Of a stretch of 64,000 nt of DNA, positions 29,761 through 36,873 are shown piece by piece (position 1 is the first letter of the stretch; each line of letters starts with the position of its first letter). Source of the DNA: Roseobacter denitrificans OCh 114. Lineage in GTDB: Bacteria > Pseudomonadota > Alphaproteobacteria > Rhodobacterales > Rhodobacteraceae. Made by a program: the position numbers and the translations under genes. The notes beneath the pieces were generated by a model. That model searched no databases and was not told the origin of the DNA. It saw nothing but the letters and a program-made list of their open reading frames with translations. The stretch spans positions 42,470 through 106,469 of the forward strand of contig NC_008386.1 in assembly GCF_000014045.1 (NCBI RefSeq), read 5' to 3'.

Positions 29761-29871
29761 ATGGACAGCGAAACACTGAATAAGCGCATAGCCGAGGCAT
29801 GGGCGCTGGTCAGGAAGGGCGATCAATTTGGTATCGGACGCCGCTTCCTGATGCAAAACGCAGCCCGCTAA
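29761..29871 (+). CDS. Small ORF, 36 aa, with perfect Shine-Dalgarno
   Basis: ATG 29761 follows AAAGGAGGTGA at ideal spacing, the best ribosome site in the region. Product: MDSETLNKRIAEAWALVRKG then GIGRRFLMQNAAR, an amphipathic, basic helix-like peptide. It sits between the DUF1419-like and ParB-like genes and is probably translated; no family known. Confidence 0.55.
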   Translation: MDSETLNKRIAEAWALVRKGDQFGIGRRFLMQNAAR

Positions 29872-29880
29872 GGGCCTCGC

Positions 29881-29900
29881 CTCACCCCGCAAGGGGTGGG
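29881..29900 (+). terminator. Hairpin after the 36-aa ORF
   Basis: CTCACCCC-GCAA-GGGGTGGG forms a GNRA-type loop on a GC stem, but no U-tract follows; more likely an mRNA-stabilising or attenuating hairpin than a full terminator. Confidence 0.4.
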
Positions 29901-29949
29901 GCAACCATAACAGAACAACTCATCACCACAAGACAGAGGATATGTCCCC

Positions 29950-31845
29950 ATGACAAAGAAATCACAATCCGAAATGACCCAAGGCACCCTGAAATCACTG
30001 GCCCTGTCCAGCCTCAGCCTGTCGCCCCTCAACCCGCGTCAGGAGGTGCCCGACGAAGATGTGGCCTCACTGGCCGAGAGCATCAAGACCGTGGGTCTGA
30101 TCCAGCCAATTGCGGGATTGGAAACCAAAGACGGTGTGGAAATCGTCGCGGGTGGGCGTCGCTTGCGCGCCCTGCGGCTTGCTGCCGCCGATCTGGGGCA
30201 GGATGAAGCCACCTATTTGGTCAATGTGACCGTGACCACGGATGCGGCACAGGCGCAAAGCTGGGCTTCGACCGAGAACGTCAACCGCAAGAACCTGCAC
30301 CCCGCGCAAGAGGTCCGCGCCTATGCGGATATGATCCAATCGGGATCAGATGAAAGCACCGTGGCCAAAGCCTTTGGTGTGACCGTGCGCCATGTGAAAG
30401 GCCGCATGAAGCTAGCGGTATTGCCAACGGTCATTCTGGATGCGCTGCGCGCCGATGAAATCACGCTGGACGTTGCCGCCGCCTATACCGTGGCCGACAC
30501 TACTGAGCAGGCCGCAGAGGTCTTTGAACGGCTCAACGGCGGGTGGATGGGCGACCAGCTGCACAGCATTCGGTCTGAATTGACCCAAGATGCAGCCGAC
30601 GGTGATGGCAAGCTGGCGACCTTCGTAGGCCGCGCGGCCTATGAAGCCGCAGGCGGTGCTGTCACCGAGGACCTGTTTGGCGAGGATGTGTATTTCACGG
30701 ACAGCGAAATCGTTCAACAGTTGGCCGACGCCAAGCTGGCCGAGGCCGCAGAGGCGCTAAAGGGTGAGGGATGGCTGTGGGTTGAAACAGCCTATGAGCA
30801 GCCTTCCTATGAGGTGACGCAGAAGATGGGCCGCGCCTATGCCCAGCCTGTTGCGCCGAGCGAAGACCAGCAGGCCCGCTATGACGCACTGGCCGACATC
30901 GTGGAGACGGACACGGCGACGGAGGCGGAAATGGCCGAGTTTGACGCTTTGGAAGAAGCGATGGAGCAGAAAGCCTATACCGAGGATCAAAAGAGGCTGG
31001 CGGGCGTGTTCCTCTATATCACCTATCACGGTGAGTTGGGCGCGACCTATGGCATGATCCGGCCCGAAAATCGCAAGGAGGCCGAAGACGCCGGTATCTG
31101 TGCCAAGAACGCGCATCACACCAGCTACAGCGCGGCAGAGAAGCCAAAGAGCGCCTATAGCGCGGCTCTGACCGCTGATCTGGCGCGGGTGCGTACCTGT
31201 GCGGTGCAGACCGCCTTGCTCGACAAGCCCGAACTGGCGCTGGACCTTGTGACCTTCGCCCTCGTGCAGAGCATGTATGACAGCCCCATCGGGATCAGCA
31301 CCACCCAGCCCCGCAACACGCCCGACGACGACGCGGGCCTGACGGTAGATGCCCGGATTGCCCATGAATATGAAACGCCTATCCGGGCCAAACCAGCGGC
31401 AGAGAAGTTTGCAGCCTTTCGCGCACTGCCGAAGAAAGAGCGCAACGCCGCGCTGACCGGTGAGGTTGCCAAGCTGATGCAGGCGACCTTGGCGGATCAT
31501 GCCCAGAACCCTTTGATTGAAATGGTCGCAACGCTGGCCGGGGCTAATGTGCGGGCAGTCTGGACGCCGAGCGAGGCGTTCCTCAACCGCCTCAAGGCAG
31601 ATCAGTTGATCGAGGCCATGGCCTTCATTCTGGGCGAGGCCCCGCAGAAATCCTTCACCAGCCTCAAGAAGGGCGAGAAAGCCGCCCGGCTGGCTGCGAT
31701 CTTTGCGGGCAAGAAAGGCATCCCGCCGCTCTCAGCCGAGCAGAAGCGCCGCGCCGAGGCGTGGGTGCCCGACGGCATGGCGACAGCGCCCGCCGTAACG
31801 CCGAAAACCGCCAAGCCCGCCAAAGCCAAGAAGGCAGCGGCCTGA
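29950..31845 (+). CDS. Large ParB-like protein
   Basis: A 631-residue ParB/Spo0J-fold protein. The N-terminal ParB domain shows LSLSPLNPRQ, DVASLAESIKTVGLIQPI and the box II motif EIVAGGRRLRALR, then an HTH region (NRKNLHPAQEVRAYADM, STVAKAFGVTVRHVKGRMKL). The C-terminal half, over 400 residues, is unlike chromosomal ParB, is Ala/Glu-rich and ends in a basic Lys/Ala tail. No ParA is adjacent, so partition is doubtful. Large orphan ParB-like proteins are known in plasmid leading regions. SD AGAGGA. Confidence 0.85.
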   Translation: MTKKSQSEMTQGTLKSLALSSLSLSPLNPRQEVPDEDVASLAESIKTVGLIQPIAGLETKDGVEIVAGGRRLRALRLAAADLGQDEATYLVNVTVTTDAAQAQSWASTENVNRKNLHPAQEVRAYADMIQSGSDESTVAKAFGVTVRHVKGRMKLAVLPTVILDALRADEITLDVAAAYTVADTTEQAAEVFERLNGGWMGDQLHSIRSELTQDAADGDGKLATFVGRAAYEAAGGAVTEDLFGEDVYFTDSEIVQQLADAKLAEAAEALKGEGWLWVETAYEQPSYEVTQKMGRAYAQPVAPSEDQQARYDALADIVETDTATEAEMAEFDALEEAMEQKAYTEDQKRLAGVFLYITYHGELGATYGMIRPENRKEAEDAGICAKNAHHTSYSAAEKPKSAYSAALTADLARVRTCAVQTALLDKPELALDLVTFALVQSMYDSPIGISTTQPRNTPDDDAGLTVDARIAHEYETPIRAKPAAEKFAAFRALPKKERNAALTGEVAKLMQATLADHAQNPLIEMVATLAGANVRAVWTPSEAFLNRLKADQLIEAMAFILGEAPQKSFTSLKKGEKAARLAAIFAGKKGIPPLSAEQKRRAEAWVPDGMATAPAVTPKTAKPAKAKKAAA

Positions 31846-31857
31846 ACAGAACCGTTT

Positions 31858-31886
31858 GGGGGCGCGGGTGCGCGTCCCCTTCTCTT
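31858..31886 (+). terminator. Probable terminator after the ParB-like gene
   Basis: Stem GGGGGCGCG (31858-31866) with CGCGTCCCC (31871-31879), one G-U pair, loop GGTG, followed by TTCTCTT. It could attenuate rather than end transcription, since plus-strand genes continue. Confidence 0.5.
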
Positions 31887-31944
31887 ACAGACGCTGCACA
31901 GCCCGCAAAGCTGTTGCCAGTCCACTCAGAGGGAGACCACATTA

Positions 31945-32286
31945 ATGGCATTCGAGAACAACACAAATCTGGGCCGTGTCGATACGATCCTCAAGACATT
32001 GCGCCTCATCGAAAAATCAGCCGCTTCAAACCGCGCGACCGATGCGCAGATCAGGGCGGTGCTGGCCCCGTTGCTGGAAGCACTGGCCCGGTACAGGGCC
32101 GCTAATGATGCGCCCGAAAACACCAGCCCGGTTGCGACACTCGAAGATACCCTGACAGCCGGTCAGCGCGCGGCGCTGCACCTGGCGGACAGGGCCTCTA
32201 CCCGTGATTTGATCGCAGCGCTTTTGGGCCGTTTGGAGGCGCAGCAAGCGCGGATCGACACGACTGACAACGGGAGGGCATCATAA
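31945..32286 (+). CDS. Hypothetical helical protein
   Basis: A 113-residue, Ala/Arg/Leu-rich, probably all-helical protein with no recognised family. It is preceded by GAGGGAG and its TAA shares one base with the ATG of the PAPS-reductase-like gene (TAATG), so the two are translationally coupled. It may be a small partner of that enzyme. Confidence 0.6.
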   Translation: MAFENNTNLGRVDTILKTLRLIEKSAASNRATDAQIRAVLAPLLEALARYRAANDAPENTSPVATLEDTLTAGQRAALHLADRASTRDLIAALLGRLEAQQARIDTTDNGRAS

Positions 32287-33122
32287 TGTGGCCCGGTGTC
32301 AGTGAACCGGTGGAGGGCGCGCATCTGCGCGTCCTCTCTCTCGGAGCCGGGGTGCAAAGCACGACGCTTGCCCTCATGGCCGCCCATGGTGAGATTGGCC
32401 CCATGCCGGATGCGGCTATCTTTGCAGATGCAGGCTGGGAGCCTGCCGGGGTCATGGAGCATCTGAACTGGCTCAAGGGCGCGAACGTCCTGCCCTATCC
32501 GATCCATCATGTGCAGGCCATCGACCTACGGGCCGCGATCACCGCCCGCGCGGCGGGCGATGAGGGGCGGTTTGTCTCCATCCCCTACTTTCTGGCCAAT
32601 GGCGGCATGGGGCGGCGGCAATGCACCAATGAGGCCAAGATCGTGCCGGTGCGCCGTGAAATCCGGCGGCTCTTGGGGCTGAAGCCCCGCCAGCACGCCA
32701 CGGGGTTCAAGGTGGAGCAATGGATTGGGTTCAGCACCGACGAGATGCAGCGCATGGCAGTCTCGCGGGACAAGTGGATCACCAACCGCTTTCCCCTCAT
32801 CGAGCGGCGCATGTCGCGGGGCGACTGCCATGCGTGGCTGGACCGGCATGGCTACCCCTGCCCGCCCAAGTCCGCCTGCATCGGCTGTCCCTACCGCAGC
32901 GATGAACGCTGGAAGCAGATGCGCGACCATGATCCTGTGTCCTTTGCAGAAGCCGTGGCCCTGGACCACGGGTTGCGCGCGGGCGGCACCAATGGGGCGA
33001 TGCAGCATCAGGAGTTCATGCACCGGTCCTGCGTGCCGCTGGCCGAGGTGGACTTTGACGCGCGCACCGGCGGCGCGCAGGCGTCCTTTCTGGATCAATG
33101 CGGCGGGGTCTGTGGCACATGA
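32286..33122 (+). CDS. PAPS-reductase-like (adenine nucleotide alpha-hydrolase fold) protein
   Basis: A 278-residue protein of the phosphoadenosine phosphosulfate reductase-like family. The PP-loop reads LSLGAGVQSTTL; then IFADAGWEP, MGRRQCTNEAKIVPV and a Cys pair CIGCPYRSDERWK typical of the phage/plasmid branch of the fold (related at fold level to DndC and other nucleotide-sulphur enzymes). No assimilatory sulphur genes are near, so sulphate reduction is unlikely; nucleic-acid or nucleotide modification is the better guess. Overlaps its neighbours by 1 and 4 bases. Confidence 0.75.
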   Translation: MWPGVSEPVEGAHLRVLSLGAGVQSTTLALMAAHGEIGPMPDAAIFADAGWEPAGVMEHLNWLKGANVLPYPIHHVQAIDLRAAITARAAGDEGRFVSIPYFLANGGMGRRQCTNEAKIVPVRREIRRLLGLKPRQHATGFKVEQWIGFSTDEMQRMAVSRDKWITNRFPLIERRMSRGDCHAWLDRHGYPCPPKSACIGCPYRSDERWKQMRDHDPVSFAEAVALDHGLRAGGTNGAMQHQEFMHRSCVPLAEVDFDARTGGAQASFLDQCGGVCGT

Positions 33123-33382
33123 TAGATTTTACAGCATACCGCCATCCGGTGCTGGCCGTTGCCTGCCCCGAGTGCGGCAAGCGGGCGGGCGCGTGGTGCA
33201 TCCGTCCCAGCGGCCACACCGCGATGGACCTGCACAGGAGCCGCAAAGCAGAGGCTGACCGCGTGTTCATCGACCAGCACGGCCCGGACGCCAGCATCGA
33301 GCGCGTGCAGGACAGTTGGGCCATTGATCCGCAAGGCCGCGCGCATATCCGCCCGCAACCCGAACAGCTTGCGCTTTTTTGA
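33119..33382 (+). CDS. Small zinc-ribbon protein
   Basis: ATG 33119 overlaps the preceding TGA (ATGA). The 87-residue product has CPECGKRAGAWC followed by HTAMDLHRSR, a Cys3/His-type zinc site as in small phage and plasmid DNA-handling proteins. The tight coupling to the PAPS-reductase-like gene suggests it works with that enzyme, perhaps as a nucleic-acid adaptor; this is inference. Confidence 0.6.
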   Translation: MIDFTAYRHPVLAVACPECGKRAGAWCIRPSGHTAMDLHRSRKAEADRVFIDQHGPDASIERVQDSWAIDPQGRAHIRPQPEQLALF

Positions 33383-33464
33383 GGCCGCACCCAATCTCAG
33401 GTAGTATCGCGGCGAGATGCCGTGCCACTATCGCACAGCAATCCCTTTCGAGGAGTGACCCATC

Positions 33465-33974
33465 ATGACCGTTCCCAGCCCGATCCGCGCCGTGTGGAAG
33501 ACCGCCGAACTGATGATCGCGTTCCACAAGAACAAGAAGAAAGAGCGCCGGGATGAACCCTACTTGTGGCGACCGAAAGACGCGATCGCGCGCTTGCTCA
33601 GCAAGCCCGAAGATCAGGAGGCGTTCATTGTCCTCAAGGGGCATGAGGATGCGGCGGACGTGCAGATCAAGCTGCATCCCGACAAGATGATCATCCGGCG
33701 CGATCACGTTCTGGGATGGTCGGGGATCGTGATCGACGACCACAGCGTCAAGGTTCTGGTGGACGACGATTGGATCAGGATCGACCACGACGGGGCCGTG
33801 AAGATCGAGCGGGATGCCGAGACGACCTATCTGGAAGGCGATGGCTCGATCATTCGCACGTCACCGGACGCGGAGATCATGATCTCAAGCGATGGGCAAA
33901 GCATGTCACGCCGTACCGGCGAGCAGCTGGACGCCTTCACGCCAGAGGGCTTTATCTCGCGCAAGCGCTCCTGA
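33465..33974 (+). CDS. Hypothetical beta-rich protein
   Basis: A 169-residue protein behind GAGG. After a basic N-terminus (HKNKKKERRDE) come repeated short strands with an Asp/Ile/Val pattern (VKVLVDDDWIRIDHDGAVKI, TYLEGDGSIIRTSPDAEIMI), resembling a single-stranded beta-helix or phage baseplate-like fold. Family not identified. It closes this operon before a strong terminator. Confidence 0.55.
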   Translation: MTVPSPIRAVWKTAELMIAFHKNKKKERRDEPYLWRPKDAIARLLSKPEDQEAFIVLKGHEDAADVQIKLHPDKMIIRRDHVLGWSGIVIDDHSVKVLVDDDWIRIDHDGAVKIERDAETTYLEGDGSIIRTSPDAEIMISSDGQSMSRRTGEQLDAFTPEGFISRKRS

Positions 33975-34016
33975 AGGCCCGCATACTCATTTGAACTCCT
34001 TGTGGTGAGGATCAAC

Positions 34017-34046
34017 TTGGCCCCCTTTCGCGAGGGGGCCTTTTTT
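34017..34046 (+). terminator. Rho-independent terminator
   Basis: GGCCCCCTTTCGCGAGGGGGCC followed by TTTTTT closes the 29.4-34 kb plus-strand block. Confidence 0.9.
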
Positions 34047-34049
34047 AAT

Positions 34050-34096
34050 GAATATACGAAAATGCCTTGTATGTATATGCAATATGGAATATACGA
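34050..34096 (+). promoter_or_regulatory. vapBC promoter and operator repeats
   Basis: The decamer GAATATACGA occurs at 34050-34059 and again at 34087-34096. The second copy overlaps a -10 box TATACG (34090-34095), placed 17 bases after -35 TTGTAT (34067-34072). This suits autorepression by the antitoxin complex. Confidence 0.6.
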
Positions 34097-34117
34097 TAGA
34101 ACAACAGGAGATATACA

Positions 34118-34363
34118 ATGGCCCTCTATATTCGAGATGAAACCGTCGATGATCTGGCAAAACAGGTCATGAAAGCCACCGGAGCCATCAATAAAACCGA
34201 GGCAGTCCGCGCCGCCCTGAAAGCCCAGCTTGTGGCGGAGACGCAGAAAAAGCCGCTGTTGGAGCGGATCAACGAGGTGCGGGCGATGGCTGACACCATT
34301 GGCGCACCTGATCCTGACTTCGACATGAAGACCTACACGGACGAGATGTGGGGCGATGGCTGA
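34118..34363 (+). CDS. vapB: VapB-type antitoxin
   Basis: An 81-residue transcription-factor-type antitoxin of the Rv0623/PSK family: N-terminal ribbon-helix-helix-like DNA-binding part (MALYIRDETVDDLAKQVM, NKTEAVRAAL) and an acidic C-terminus (DPDFDMKTYTDEMWGDG) for toxin binding. SD AGGAGA. Its TGA overlaps the toxin ATG (TGATG), the standard vapBC arrangement. Probably stabilises the element. Confidence 0.85.
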   Translation: MALYIRDETVDDLAKQVMKATGAINKTEAVRAALKAQLVAETQKKPLLERINEVRAMADTIGAPDPDFDMKTYTDEMWGDG

Positions 34364-34779
34364 TGTTCATCGACGCATCTGCCATCGTGGCAATCATCAA
34401 TGAAGAACCCGGCTCTGATGAAATCGTGCGCCGGATCGAGGATCACAAGGGACAGAGGTTCGTCTCCCCCTTGGTGCGCTTCGAGGTCGTCGCCGCTGTT
34501 GCGCGGTCAAGGTCCGGTGCGACGCGACCAACATCCGAGCAGTGCGAGACCGCAGAGAAGACCGTGGATGCGTTCTGTGCCAGCATCGGGGCCAAGGATA
34601 TCACGATCACACCGTCCGTTGGCGCGAAGGCGCTGATGGCGGCCCGTACATATGGCAAAATGGTGGGCCATGAAGCAGATTTGAACTTTGGCGATTGTTT
34701 TGCCTACGCCTGCGCCCGCGCCTACAACGCTCGACTGGTCTACAAGGGCAATGATTTCCTGAAAACGGATATGGCCTGA
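34363..34779 (+). CDS. vapC: VapC-type PIN-domain toxin RNase
   Basis: A 138-residue PIN-domain ribonuclease. Acidic residues: Asp in MFIDASAIVAII, Glu in VRFEVVAAV, and Asp in DLNFGDCFAYA with the later KGNDF. The start is ATG 34363, overlapping the antitoxin stop; a longer in-frame start inside vapB is not needed. VapC toxins cleave tRNA or rRNA; the target here is unknown. Confidence 0.88.
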   Translation: MFIDASAIVAIINEEPGSDEIVRRIEDHKGQRFVSPLVRFEVVAAVARSRSGATRPTSEQCETAEKTVDAFCASIGAKDITITPSVGAKALMAARTYGKMVGHEADLNFGDCFAYACARAYNARLVYKGNDFLKTDMA

Positions 34780-34799
34780 AGCCGCGCAAAAACCTGTTC

Positions 34800-34985
34800 T
34801 CACGCCGGACGAACCGAGCCATTATCAATACACTGCTCCTTAACATCTACCTCTGGGGCCATGCGGGCCACACCCTTCCCCGGTGGGCGCGGCGCGCCGT
34901 GGGCGGGACGGAACTGCACCGTGCGCGGTTTCTGGGCTTTCACGGGTTTTTTGAGCAGGACGGTATCAGATACGGGCTGGCCCAT
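34800..34985 (-). CDS. Possible small basic protein, 61 aa
   Basis: ATG 34985 follows AGGGATAAGG. The sequence is Pro/Lys/Arg-rich (LLKKPVKAQKPRTVQFRPAH) with GC-rich third positions. No family; could be chance. Confidence 0.3.
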   Translation of the reverse strand: MGQPVSDTVLLKKPVKAQKPRTVQFRPAHGAPRPPGKGVARMAPEVDVKEQCIDNGSVRPA

Positions 34986-35111
34986 CCTTATCCCTTCGCT
35001 GACCGGGCCTAAGCGGCTGATGGGGTGGGTTGATCCGTCGACGGGCGCGCAAGGCCCCCCACCGACGGACCCGGCGCTGTTCGCGCCGAACCGCCTTGCG
35101 GCGTGATCGTT

Positions 35112-35333
35112 TCAACCCAAGCCTGCTTTGACGTGAATCCGCGCCGCTTGGAGCGTGTTCAGCTCATCGAGCCTCAGCCTGTGAGGCACGCCGTAGAGCC
35201 AAACGCCGCGTGGTCGTTCCGCCATGTCCTTCCTTGCCGAAGGCGACCTGCACCATGTCTCGGCCGTCGCAGCATGACGGGATCGCGAATAGCCCGCCGG
35301 GATCACTGCGGACAGGCGTGTTTGCAGCGTCAT
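35112..35333 (-). CDS. Possible small protein, 73 aa
   Basis: ATG 35333 overlaps the stop of the upstream frame (ATGA). Contains ERPRGVWLYGVPHRLRLDEL. The overlap and codon pattern favour a real gene slightly; no family. Confidence 0.3.
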   Translation of the reverse strand: MTLQTRLSAVIPAGYSRSRHAATAETWCRSPSARKDMAERPRGVWLYGVPHRLRLDELNTLQAARIHVKAGLG

Positions 35334-35554
35334 GGCCGTTTATGACCTAAGTTTCCGGCACCCACCCACCCTTGCTGGTCTGCCCTGCCGATAAGCGCAC
35401 GGATGCTGGGATCGGCGCGCTCAAGGCGATGATCCGTCTGGCGCGCACGTCTTCTTTCTTGCGGGTTGAGTGTCAGCCTGTCTACGCTGCCAAAGCGCTC
35501 AGGCGATCCTTGATAAATGCGATCTGTCGTCAGAGTGATTTTGCCAATCACCAC
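35330..35554 (-). CDS. Possible small protein, 74 aa
   Basis: GTG 35554 start with an AAAGGGG about 10 bases before it. Basic, Arg-rich, no family. It would be first of a two-gene minus-strand unit with the 73-aa frame. Apart from these frames and a 7-bp inverted repeat (TCCGTCG at about 35035, CGACGGA at about 35072), the 34780-35783 gap holds nothing I recognise. Confidence 0.28.
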   Translation of the reverse strand: MVIGKITLTTDRIYQGSPERFGSVDRLTLNPQERRRARQTDHRLERADPSIRALIGRADQQGWVGAGNLGHKRP

Positions 35555-35783
35555 CGGCTACCCCTTTCGTTTCTCTTTTGATGGGGATGAAGGGAACTGA
35601 TTAAGAATGTCCCTTCAGCTCGTCTGCGAAGATCTGCGCCTGCGGCTGCGATCCCGAGATCCTGTTGAGCTTCAGCAAGCACAAAAACGGCTTTCACCCT
35701 GCGGGCGAACCTTCCGTTTTTCCGCCTGCATCCTTCCTCCGTCCCCTTCCTGCTTATCCCCATCGAAACAAAGGAGATACCCA

Positions 35784-36104
35784 ATGGCAATCGACGGACA
35801 AATCACCCGCACTGACGACGACGCATTCACCGGCTGGATCGCATCGCTGACCTTCGACGTAGACATCGTCCTGACCCAGAACCCCTACAAGAAAGAGGAC
35901 AAGCACCCCGACTTCGAGATCACCACCAAGACCCCGCGCAACCGCGAAATCCGCATCGGATCGGCCTGGGAGCAAACCAGCAAGGCCGGGAACGACTACC
36001 TCTCCCTCTCGGTCATGGTGAACGGCCAGCAGGTGCGCGTGAACGCCCTGCGCGGCAAGGATGATCCCGAGGGCACCTACCGCCTGGTCCCGCTGGCTGG
36101 CTAG
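35784..36104 (+). CDS. DUF736 family protein
   Basis: A 106-residue protein of the DUF736 family, common on alphaproteobacterial plasmids and conjugative elements. Seen: MAIDGQITRTDDDAFTGWIA, FEITTKTPRNREIRIGSAWE, SLSVMVNGQQVRVNALRG. Start chosen at ATG 35784 after CAAAGGAGAT; the open frame upstream is not DUF736-like. Function unknown; usually lies near transfer genes. Confidence 0.88.
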   Translation: MAIDGQITRTDDDAFTGWIASLTFDVDIVLTQNPYKKEDKHPDFEITTKTPRNREIRIGSAWEQTSKAGNDYLSLSVMVNGQQVRVNALRGKDDPEGTYRLVPLAG

Positions 36105-36187
36105 GCCAGCCAAGGGGCGGCACACGCCGCCCCCGCACCCGGCACCGGACATCGGGCAGACAGACCCGGGCCGCCGAAAGGCCACCT

Positions 36188-36221
36188 CCGCCGCCTCATC
36201 CCACCCAGGCGGCGGCTTTTT
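36188..36221 (+). terminator. Rho-independent terminator after the DUF736 gene
   Basis: Stem CCGCCGCCT (36188-36196) with AGGCGGCGG (36207-36215), then CTTTTTA. Confidence 0.85.
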
Positions 36222-36369
36222 ACCCATCGGGACAATGCCTGCGCGGACGCGCTTACGCGTGTGCCTTTCGAATTAAGTTCGGGCATCAACACGGAACAGA
36301 GAATTTCTTGTGTGACGTTGGGCAATGGCCCCTGCCCCGCCCTTCGGGCGTGTCACCGCGCCCTAGTTA

Positions 36370-36543
36370 CAGCCGGCAGACCGGCTTGCACCAGAACACC
36401 CCGCCCCGACGCGCACTGTCCCAATGGTCAGGAACCCGTCTCTCTGAGCCGCCTTCCTTTCCTTGGATCATGTGCGCCCTGGGCCGTGGCGATCTGCCCT
36501 TCGGGTGACGGTCGCATGGGGCAACGGATCGTTGATCCTGAGT
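36370..36543 (+). repeat. Repeat R2, copy 2, at the left edge of the cargo island
   Basis: Same edge sequences as copy 1 (CAGCCGGCAGACCGGCTTG and ACGGATCGTTGATCCTGAGT) at nearly the same spacing. Here R1 does not follow; instead unrelated DNA begins at 36547 and R1 is found 18 kb on. Confidence 0.65.
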
Positions 36544-36546
36544 GTT

Positions 36547-36746
36547 AAGCACCCCATAATAATTCCTCTACGGCAGCGTAGTTTTTCCTTTTGAGCCGCC
36601 CAATACGATAGCAGCCGTTGGATCAAGGTGCAGCTAATGTCTCCAAGGAGCCCAAAAAAACCGATGCTGCATGTTTCACGAACGGCAGCTATTCAGATTG
36701 CCAAGGGAGAACTGTCTGACTACGCTCCTAATCAGAGGAGAAAACC
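36547..36746. other. Upstream region of the attenuator, nothing else recognised
   Basis: About 200 bases inside the island's left edge; it must contain the promoter for the leader and exporter. Confidence 0.4.
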
Positions 36747-36797
36747 ATGACCGTTAAATTCGTCGTCGTAGTGAGCAAGAGGCGCATGGTCCGATAA
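36747..36797 (+). CDS. 16-aa leader peptide
   Basis: ATG 36747 after AGAGGAGAAAACC encodes MTVKFVVVVSKRRMVR, with four consecutive Val codons and a basic end. Its last codons lie in the first arm of a hairpin next to a terminator, so ribosome position would set the RNA fold. Short, well-initiated and directly before a drug exporter, it fits a regulatory leader rather than a functional protein. Confidence 0.65.
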   Translation: MTVKFVVVVSKRRMVR

Positions 36798-36849
36798 GGG
36801 TTTTCCATATCCGTTTCCATGCGCCCCCGAAATCTTCGGGGGCTTTTTT
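36781..36849 (+). promoter_or_regulatory. Transcription attenuator of the exporter gene
   Basis: Hairpin A: GGCGCATGG (36781-36789) with CCATGCGCC (36817-36825). Terminator: GCCCCCGAA (36823-36831), loop ATC, TTCGGGGGC (36835-36843), then TTTTTT. The two share 36823-36825. In addition GAAAACC in the leader's ribosome site (36740-36746) can pair with GGTTTTC (36799-36805). A ribosome stalled on the leader would change which pairings form. Confidence 0.65.
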
Positions 36850-36873
36850 GTTTCTAGAGCTGAGAACTTCAAA

